Assembly: GCA_002390845.1 (NCBI GenBank)
Contig: DGQT01000002.1
Coordinates: 1 to 64,000, forward strand
DNA: 64,000 bases
Origin: Chitinophagaceae bacterium UBA4407
GTDB lineage: Bacteria; Bacteroidota; Bacteroidia; Chitinophagales; Chitinophagaceae
Direction of reading: 5' to 3'
Of the stretch, positions 16,417-23,900 are shown one piece after another. Position numbers and translations under genes: made by a program. Below the pieces are notes generated by a model that had not been told where the DNA came from, made no database searches, and saw nothing but the letters and a program-made list of their open reading frames with translations. Numbering within the stretch: the first letter of the stretch is position 1; the number at the start of each line of letters is the position of its first letter.

Positions 16417-18051
16417 TTAATTCTTTTCAGTAGTATTACAGTAAGGGTGGTAAACTCCACCATTTTCAAAGTTACCCTTACCGCCATCCTGTTTTCTTAT
16501 TTTATGGTCAATTGTAGCTGAATTAATATGCATGTATCCTTTACACCCTTCGCAAGTCATTGCGCTGGCTATAAGTTTAGAAAGGTAAACAGCGGATTTA
16601 GTTTCAGTGCTAAAATCCTTCCTATTTGTATTTTCAGTTTCCTTTTGGTTAGGGTTTAGATAATTAAATTCATTCTCTTTTAGTAAAGATTCTAAAATTT
16701 CCACTTCTTCCTTACCTGCATTCAAAGCTTCAATGATATAAGTAAACATTTTTTTTAAGTGTTTATAACCTTTTAACCCACTACCAGTATGAACGGTACT
16801 TTGATTTACAAATATTTTGTACTTTAAAATGAAGTCCTCAAATTGTTTTCTGATTAAAAGAAATTCGTGAAAATCATCTTTTATTTCAAATCCTTTAATC
16901 ATTTCTATAATTGCTAAAAAAGAGGTTATTTGATACCTGCCAATCATGCTATAAAAATATACCTGTGGGTGTAATCCCAAAGATGAAGGATGATCTGCGC
17001 ATATCCGGTATAGTATTTTTCGTGTTTTTTTAAGAATTTCTATTGTTTTTTCACCTGTTGTGTCGTCTGAAATAACAGTTTCATTTAAGCCTTCTTTTTT
17101 TACAAAAGTTACTGTTTTGGCCTTTTTTGCGCCTCGCTGTTCTATTGAGTTACAAACATTTATTACGTCAAATACTAAAGATAAAGTTTCTGATGAATAC
17201 CCCTTGCCGCCCAAAGGAACATCTAATGTTTTCACCGGTGTTTCTAATTCAGGACGAAACAAAATTGAATTTATTTCTTTAGCCAATGTTTCAATTTCTT
17301 CTTTTATTGCTACGCTCTCAAATACAGACCAATATTTATGTCCTGTTCCAGACCTTACAATTGCTCTTGCCGCAATCGTATTAGGTTTATTACGTGATTT
17401 TAAAAGTGTCCTTTCGGTTTCATTAATAGGTGCTGCTTCTTCATTTATTTTAAAAAATGAATCTTCTGCCTTATCAGCATTTCCTTTCACCCATTGAAGT
17501 TGTAAGGTTAAATTTGGTAATCTTTCTGATCGTTTTAACATTTCAGGCTCTGCTTCGGTTGGGTTATTAACCGCCCATAAATGTTGTTGGTATGTTCCGA
17601 CTTTTTTCTTTACCAACTTTTTTGTTTGCTCTGCAATATCTACTTGCCCCGGTGAAATTTTGTGTCCGAAAAATGGACTGGATAAAACGCCGTCCCCGTA
17701 ATCGTCAATAACCCAGCTTATTAAAGCACTTAAACGATGCGCTCCATCTATTACAAAATTTCTGCTACCAGAACTCCATAATATTATTGACGGAATTAAA
17801 TCGTCATTTAAAAAGCTTAATATCAATTCACATACCTTCTCTGGTGTCCATTCATTGGTCTCCCTTTGAAAGTCTGGTTTTCTAAGAATTTTTAAAAATG
17901 GTTTGCCATGTTCTAATTCAGAAATTGCCACTGTTTGGTTTGAAGGAACCTTTAGTTCATTATCTTTTATTATGGCAAAATCTTCACGAGGAATTAGAGC
18001 ATCTAAATTTACTTTAGACATTAGTTCTGATTTTTCAGAAATGTATAACAT
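16417..18051 (-). CDS. DUF262 (ParB/GmrS-like) - HNH nuclease protein
   Basis: A 544-residue protein (ATG 18051; M11 at 18021 is an alternative). The N-terminal DUF262 domain shows KPDFQRETNEWT (58-69), a helix ELILSFLNDDLIPSIIL, and IDGAHRLSAL (101-110), equivalent to the DGQQR motif that in GmrSD and SspE-like proteins binds or hydrolyses nucleotide. A central helical region runs from about 120 to 490. The C-terminus is an HNH endonuclease with a zinc knuckle: C500-x2-C503, D515-H516, N527/N530 and H535-x2-C538. This is the single-chain architecture of type IV-like restriction and related phage-defence enzymes. Gln-Gln of the motif is replaced by Ala-His, a known variant type (DGxHR). It begins 12 nt after the transposase stop. 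Confidence 0.8.
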   Translation of the reverse strand: MLYISEKSELMSKVNLDALIPREDFAIIKDNELKVPSNQTVAISELEHGKPFLKILRKPDFQRETNEWTPEKVCELILSFLNDDLIPSIILWSSGSRNFVIDGAHRLSALISWVIDDYGDGVLSSPFFGHKISPGQVDIAEQTKKLVKKKVGTYQQHLWAVNNPTEAEPEMLKRSERLPNLTLQLQWVKGNADKAEDSFFKINEEAAPINETERTLLKSRNKPNTIAARAIVRSGTGHKYWSVFESVAIKEEIETLAKEINSILFRPELETPVKTLDVPLGGKGYSSETLSLVFDVINVCNSIEQRGAKKAKTVTFVKKEGLNETVISDDTTGEKTIEILKKTRKILYRICADHPSSLGLHPQVYFYSMIGRYQITSFLAIIEMIKGFEIKDDFHEFLLIRKQFEDFILKYKIFVNQSTVHTGSGLKGYKHLKKMFTYIIEALNAGKEEVEILESLLKENEFNYLNPNQKETENTNRKDFSTETKSAVYLSKLIASAMTCEGCKGYMHINSATIDHKIRKQDGGKGNFENGGVYHPYCNTTEKN

Positions 18052-18063
18052 ATAAATATCTTT

Positions 18064-18996
18064 TTATAATTTTTCAATAAGTTTCTTATACTTTAACCGA
18101 CCTTCTGTTTGCTTCATGGCTTCAAAAAACCTTTGAGCATCTTTTATTTTTCGTGTAGAATATCGGTAACTAAACAGGTCTGCGTAGCGTTGGCAATGCT
18201 TAGAAGTAATGAAATGATACGTGCCATAAATCGCCCTCTTAAAGTGGCTAAATGCCCCTTCAATTGTATTTGTATGGAATCCGGAAGCAGATAAATATTC
18301 GTATTCGCTATGATTTACAACTTCGTGTTGTTTGTATTCTGCACCAATAGCAGGGTAGGAAACATGCCCATCGGTTACGATAACTGTATCTGAATTTGGT
18401 ACAATAGCATTAATAACGGGCTTTAAAGTTGCTGTTTCAGCGTTGGGAACTACTTTTAGAACTACACTGCCATTAGACTGCACCAATCCTAAAACAACTG
18501 TTGCATCATCCTTAATAACACCTTCTGCAATTAGTTTGCGTTTGTATTTGCTGCGATTTTTTGCCTTCCCTTTTACATAGGTTTCATCAATCTGAACGGT
18601 ATCGGATAAAGTAGTGTCGCTTTTAGGCTTTACCATTTCACGGACACGATGCATTAAAAACCACGCAGATTTTTGCGTCAGGTTTAAATCCCTTGCTAAC
18701 TGGCATGAAGAAATACCTTTCTTGTGAGCCGTTGCAATGTAAATGCAAGCAAGCCATTTAGAAAGAGGCAGCTTAGTATTTTCCATAATACTGCCTACCA
18801 AAACCGTAAAATCTTTCCGGCAGAATCGGGAACTACAACGGTATGTCTTACCATCCTTTAATTTGTAGGGACGGTGTGCTTTGCAATGCGGGCAAACGGG
18901 TTTACCATTCCAGCGCATCTGTTCTAAAAATTCCAGACAAACACTTTCTTCTTTAAAGTGTGTCAGAATGTCCTGTAAACTTTTCAATTGTTCCAT
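18064..18996 (-). CDS. IS1595-family (ISXO2-like) transposase
   Basis: A 310-residue DDE-type transposase from ATG 18996. The N-terminal zinc ribbon has CPHC (35-38) and a C...C pair in YRCSSRFCRKDF. A helix-turn-helix-like stretch follows (GISSCQLARDLNLTQKSAWFLMHRVREM). The catalytic core has the first Asp in TVQIDETYVKGK, the second in VIVTDGHVSYP, and HTNTIEGAFSHFKRAIYGTYH with the Asn/Glu and Lys typical of this family. Length is normal and there are no interruptions. It lies at the right end of the 4.4-kb transposon, reading into the cargo operon. Confidence 0.93.
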   Translation of the reverse strand: MEQLKSLQDILTHFKEESVCLEFLEQMRWNGKPVCPHCKAHRPYKLKDGKTYRCSSRFCRKDFTVLVGSIMENTKLPLSKWLACIYIATAHKKGISSCQLARDLNLTQKSAWFLMHRVREMVKPKSDTTLSDTVQIDETYVKGKAKNRSKYKRKLIAEGVIKDDATVVLGLVQSNGSVVLKVVPNAETATLKPVINAIVPNSDTVIVTDGHVSYPAIGAEYKQHEVVNHSEYEYLSASGFHTNTIEGAFSHFKRAIYGTYHFITSKHCQRYADLFSYRYSTRKIKDAQRFFEAMKQTEGRLKYKKLIEKL

Positions 18997-19113
18997 AAAA
19001 TCACATTTTGAGTATTGCCATCCTTTTTAGCATTTGAGCCATTCAAAAGAAAAAGGGCAGGAGAGATATGATGCAGGAAATATTATGTTTTACTAAAGCT
19101 GTTGGAAAAATAC

Positions 19114-19137
19114 TGTGGGAAGTGGTATATAAATACC
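19114..19137 (-). repeat. Right terminal inverted repeat of the transposon
   Basis: Reads TGTGGGAAGTGGTATATAAA and so on to ...TACC on the plus strand. Its reverse complement matches the left repeat at 23 of 24 positions. Confidence 0.88.
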
Positions 19138-19145
19138 TGGAATTG
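19138..19145. repeat. Target site duplication, right copy
   Basis: TGGAATTG, identical to 14703-14710, directly after the right terminal repeat. The following 210 bp up to the WbqC gene are very AT-rich and hold no recognisable feature. Confidence 0.88.
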
Positions 19146-19356
19146 GCTTATTTTTAATGCTATTAAATTTAGGCGGTAAAATTTTTTAAGAGTAAAATTA
19201 TATACTACTATTTTTAGTTTATATTATATGTTTTAAAAACTTATTAATCATATAGTTATAATTAATAAAACTAAATTTAAATTTAGTATAAAAAATCATT
19301 TATTTTATTATTATACTTTAAAAATACCTGTTTTAACCGAACAAGAAAAATTACAG

Positions 19357-19989
19357 ATGAAAAACTATTTATTAATTGATAATCAATATTTTCCAATGTT
19401 TAATTGGTTTAAAAATTCGTTACTTAAAACAAATATAATTTTAGTTTCATATGAAAGTTATCAAAAAATGACTTTTCGCAACAGGTGTGTGGTTGCAGGA
19501 AGTAGAGGACTTATAAATTTGTCGATTCCTTTAGTAGGTGGAAGGGTTCAGCGAATACCCTTTAAAGATGTAAGAATTTGCAACCTTGAAAAATGGCAGT
19601 TAAACCACTGGCGTACAATTACCTCTTGCTATAACCGCTCCCCCTATTTTGAATTTTACAGAGATAGCCTTGAGCCATTTTTTTTAAAACGTGTAGATTT
19701 TCTTTTCGACCACAACCTGTCCATCCTTTATTTGTTAAAACAAGTTTTAGGATTTAGTGCAGAATTCTCGGTTACGGATCAGTTAGACGAAGCGTTAACT
19801 GGCGGAGCAATAATTGAGGATTTGCGAAATAAATGGTTGCCTAAAAATTTCCAGCAAGAGAATTCCGCTTTTTATTACCCTCAGGTTTTTGAAGACAAAA
19901 TAGGTTTTCAACCCAACCTTAGCATTCTGGACCTTCTTTTTAACACCGGGCCGGAAGCACTGAATATTCTAAAACAAAGTTTAATCTAG
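19357..19989 (+). CDS. WbqC-family protein
   Basis: A 210-residue protein of the WbqC-like family (PF08889). Family blocks: NQYFPMFNWFKNSLLKTNIILVSYESYQKMTFRNRCVVAGSRGLINLSIPL near the N-terminus, and WQLNHWRTITSCYNRSPYFEFYRDSLEPFF in the middle. Members are found in O-antigen and other surface polysaccharide clusters and resemble amino-sugar modifying enzymes, but the reaction is unproven. In Bacteroidota it is often an isolated gene near signal peptidase, and lepB is indeed upstream here, with the mobile island in between. No signal peptide. Confidence 0.83.
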   Translation: MKNYLLIDNQYFPMFNWFKNSLLKTNIILVSYESYQKMTFRNRCVVAGSRGLINLSIPLVGGRVQRIPFKDVRICNLEKWQLNHWRTITSCYNRSPYFEFYRDSLEPFFLKRVDFLFDHNLSILYLLKQVLGFSAEFSVTDQLDEALTGGAIIEDLRNKWLPKNFQQENSAFYYPQVFEDKIGFQPNLSILDLLFNTGPEALNILKQSLI

Positions 19990-20161
19990 CGTATGAATTA
20001 AATATTTCCCGAACCTTATCTTCCCTTGCCAGATAAATTTCGTTTTATGAAGCCGGGTAAAATTGGTAGTGTACAATGAGGATAAAACGGAAGCTGGGTT
20101 AAGTTCTTAAAATCGGAAGCTGATTTACTTATCAATATTTTTATAAACTGGTTTAATTAAA

Positions 20162-20384
20162 AATTTCAGGTTCCGGGCAGTGGTATTTCATGGCATCGCC
20201 TGTTGTGTCACTCACATGTACGTGCTGATACAGTTATGAGCTTTTAGCTGCGAGCTCCAAGCCAATGTATTTTGCTCAAGGCTTGTATCTCAAGGCTCGC
20301 TGCCTGTTGCTAATTGTTCGGAACGTACCAGTGTGCGACGCAACTGCAGCCTCATAGTCTTCCTTATGCCGGGGCCCAAAAATC
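20162..20384. repeat. Element 7, complete, mixed core types
   Basis: In the 19990-20469 gap. Outer left GGTTCCGGGCA (20169-20179), core TTGTGTCACTCACATGTACG (from 20203); right core ACGTACCAGTGTGCGACGCAA (20323-20343, 21 nt), outer TGCCGGGGCCCAAAAAT (20367-20383). The loop contains AGCTTTTAGCTGCGAGCTCC and a partly complementary GGCTTGTATCTCAAGGCTCGC stretch. Sequence left of 20162 shows no feature. Confidence 0.75.
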
Positions 20385-20469
20385 ACCCCCGCAAATAATG
20401 ATGACGAACAACATGAAACTTCTTCTTTATTTTTACTGTGATTTTTGAACTCAACCAATTCAATTTATT

Positions 20470-20886
20470 ATGATACAACGTGTACAAACCATCTGGCTGC
20501 TGCTTGCTTCTGCCTGCGCTTTCTTATCGTTAAAGCTTTCTTTTTTCAGCGGGAATAAAGTGGTAAATAATGTAAAGCAATTCGAGTCGCTTACGGCTCA
20601 AACCAATGTATTGTTGCTGATACTGAGCGTGGCGGTGGGTATTGCTGCGTTGGTAATTATTTTTCTTTATAAAGACCGTAAGATGCAGATGAAGATCGGG
20701 CTGGTTACGGCAGTAATTGCCATTGCCAATATTGTTTTCTTTTTTTCTGAAACCAATAAATTTACAGAGGGTAAACTGGACATTACTGCGCCTGTGGTAT
20801 TTGTGATTCCGGTGTTTATATTGCTGGCAGTTCGGGGAATTTATAAAGATGAAAAACTGGTGAAAAGCGTAGACAGGCTGAGATAA
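20470..20886 (+). CDS. DUF4293 membrane protein
   Basis: A 138-residue integral membrane protein with four hydrophobic segments (about 7-24, 44-64, 74-95, 104-122). It opens with MIQRVQTIWLLLASACAFLSL, the characteristic start of the DUF4293 family found almost only in Bacteroidota. The function is unknown. A bidirectional hairpin terminator separates it from the convergent giant T9SS gene. Confidence 0.85.
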   Translation: MIQRVQTIWLLLASACAFLSLKLSFFSGNKVVNNVKQFESLTAQTNVLLLILSVAVGIAALVIIFLYKDRKMQMKIGLVTAVIAIANIVFFFSETNKFTEGKLDITAPVVFVIPVFILLAVRGIYKDEKLVKSVDRLR

Positions 20887-20906
20887 TTTTGTATCATCAT
20901 TTTATA

Positions 20907-20940
20907 AAAAAGAACGGGATTCAAAACTTCCCGTTCTTTT
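20907..20940. terminator. Bidirectional terminator
   Basis: AAAAGAACGGGA and TCCCGTTCTTTT form a 12-bp stem with T runs on both strands. It serves the convergent DUF4293 gene and the 1965-residue T9SS gene. Confidence 0.9.
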
Positions 20941-20949
20941 TTATTTGTA

Positions 20950-23900
20950 CTATTCTACCAATAGATTTTTCTGAACTTTTATTGTATCACCCATAATCAT
21001 TACATGGTACATGCCACTGGCAAAATTTTGTGGTAAGATAAACTTGTAAGCTGCTGAACCACCCACGTGTTCAATGGTTTTCTGCAACAGCTTTGTGCCC
21101 AATGCGCTGTACACCACAATAGTGTATTTGCCCTGCTGCATATTGGTAAACTGTATGGTTGCTGCCCTGCCTTTAACCGGGTTTGGATAAATGCTGATAC
21201 CCTCTTTGCCTTTGCCAACAGTAACCATCACAATATTGCTCACGATCACTTTACCATCTTTATCAATAGCGCTGATCCTGTAATAATTATTGCCATTCAG
21301 GGGCAGCAGGTCAGTAAAGCTGTAATTTTTTTCGGGTGCATATGCGGGGCTGGCATCCTGTGTGCCGATTGTTGTAAAGTCTAGTGTGTTGGCAGCGCGC
21401 TGAACCTCGTATCGTGCTACATTGTTTTCTGTTAAGGAAGTCCAGTCTATTTTTATGGCGCTGCCCTGCTGGTAGGCTTTCAGGTTCACAATGGTTACAG
21501 GTAAAATGAAATTGTATACATTGGCTACTGAGAAATAAGAGATACCGGAAAAATCCCTGATACCATCAGCCGGTGGGCTTGGATATGTGTTATCTGGGCT
21601 TATGCCCCAGGTATATGCTGCGTAAATCTCAGTATAAGATGTTCTTGGAGTAAAATCAATAACATCGGCTGCGCCACCAACCCCTCCCGACGTATTGGTA
21701 AAGCCGCCATTGGGAATTGTATTGGCATAAACCCTGTGCAACAGGCGGGCATCGCTCCAGATGAAGCCATCTTCCAGTTCATCATTGGTGGCACTTCCAT
21801 ACAAGGCAGTACGTTTAAAGAAATACAGTTTCATACTGATGTTGGTGCTGCCTGTTGTTGCTTTTTTAATATGCCAGATGCGGTTTACCCGTGGTTTTAG
21901 TGTGCCCAGTATATCGCCTTTAAAAAGCGTAATGGTATAATCATCTGCGGTGTTGCCCAGTTCGTCTTTAAGCGAAATTCGGTTGGGTGCAGTATTATAG
22001 CTGTAGCCAATGGGTATAATTTTTTCAGTTGTACCAACACTTTTTATTTTAAATCCTTTGGCGCCGGTGGTGTCAGTAACCGGGTTGTTACTACCATCGC
22101 ATAAAGCAACAAAGCTTTGCTTGAGGTCTGTAGTATCGCGGTCATTGGTAAATGCAACTGTTGCTGCGCGGGCAGAACCTGAAACATTTGTTACAGTAAG
22201 GAGATTGTTCCCGGATGTAAGGATACCATTATTCAGCACCAGGTTTGTTGTGACCAAATCGTTATTTGCGCCAAGCAATGCTGCTGTGCCTGTAACACCG
22301 GTGCGGTCCATAGTAAGCGAATCCAAAATTTGGGCGGTTGGTGTAAATAAAAGAGTTCCAAACAAACTCCCTGATCCACCAATAAACATATTTGATGATG
22401 TAGATCCCCTGAAAGTTCCGGCGTTACCAACAGTATTATCTACTGTAGCATTTAAAGTAACTGTTTTACCATTAATTGCAAGTACGCTGTTGGTTTGCAA
22501 GGTGATTTTTTGATTAACAGTTACATTCTGTAACATACTGACATCTGCAGTAGTATTGCTGTTAATCAGGTAATCAAATGTAGTTGATTGCGTGCCACCT
22601 ATCGTTTGTGCAACTGTCCCACTAAAATAAACAGCACGTGTTTTTGGAGAAAAAACAGCACCTGTATTATTGTACCAGTTTCCTTTTACTATTACATCTC
22701 CACCTGAAACATCTGACTCTGATAAGTTGCCATTAATAATTAAATCTGCGCCAACAGTAAGCGGCACGGTCATATCTGTTGCTCCGTAATCCATGTACAA
22801 AGAACAACCTGCGTCAATAGTTACACTGCCTGCGGCGTTTAATGCGATTCCCGTATTGGAAGTGCCTCCCGGATTTACATCTGTATTACTTACTCCGTTG
22901 TTACTTATCTGAACATTATATGGGTATCCTGCACCACTCGAACTGCTCCATTCCAGTGTGCGGTTATAAGGTGATGTTCCTGTGTAATATTGAAGCAAAG
23001 AACCTGTTCCGTATATAGGAGCGTTGTTACTTACAAACGCTCCGGACTTCATACGTAAAGTGCCATTTATTGTAGTAAGGTTTGTACCAAAATTAAAGCC
23101 ACCATTTAGTTCAACTCTTATTGCTGATGAAAAAGTAAGTGAGCCACTTCCTGCAGAATTAAAGACAACCGGAGTAGTAACGGGGCCGCCCGTAAGAACA
23201 AAAACACCCGTTCCGGTGGAACTGATTATATTTTGTGCATTTGTAGCAACCTGTATTGAGCCATAAGTTGAATTGCCTAATGTACAGGTAGTTCCATTAA
23301 TATCGAATGGTCCGGTTCCAAGTAGTTGTAAGCCATTGCCGCCTGCACTGGTTGTAATATTTACAGTTGTGCCGGAAGAAATTTGTACACCACCGGCGGA
23401 GGTATTGTTTACGCCTATGTAATCAAAATTTTCGGATGTTTTAGCGGTTGTAATTGTTTGGAGTGCACCGCCGTTAAAATTTACAATACGCTGTTTAAAA
23501 TCTATAACAGATGCTGCACCTGAAGTCCAGTTGCCGCCAAAATTTAGATCTCCGCCTGATGCATCTCCAAGGGTCAGATTGCCATTAACGGTAATATTGC
23601 CATTTACAGTTAAAGAAGCATTGGTTCCCGGAGTGCCGTAATTCATGTATAAAGACGAACCTGCATCAATGGTGAGACTGCCTTCCATTGCTCTTGTGGA
23701 ATTGGGAAATCCATTAGGATAATTTAAAGTTGTATTATTACTAACCTGAACATTATATGGATAACTTGCCCCACTTAGTTGACTCCATTCACTACCTCTT
23801 CCATAAGTTGTTCCTGTGTAATACTGAAGCAATGAAGACGTTGCATAAGAAGGTGCATTGGCATTTACAAAACCCCCTGTATTTATTCGTAAAGTACCAT

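Larger units (their letters stand above)
14711..19137. mobile_element. IS1595-type transposon with five-gene cargo
   Basis: A 4,427-bp element bounded by 24-bp terminal inverted repeats (one mismatch) and flanked by perfect 8-bp direct repeats TGGAATTG. Contents, all on the minus strand and in this order from the right end: DDE transposase, DUF262-HNH protein, 42-residue basic protein, Cys/His protein, unknown 149-residue protein, DUF6941-like protein. Gaps are 12, 12 and 22 nt, a 16-nt overlap, and 10 nt, so the cargo is likely one operon read from upstream of the transposase. The cargo is visibly more AT-rich than the flanking genes. Passenger genes are known in the IS1595 family, but I do not know this cargo set. 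Whether it is active cannot be told, but the transposase is intact and the duplication unmutated, which suggests recent insertion. Confidence 0.88.

Noticed and set aside
22010..22513. Long plus-strand frames within the giant T9SS gene
   Set aside because: Shadows from the repetitive Gly/Thr/Val codon pattern; no start signals or family resemblance.
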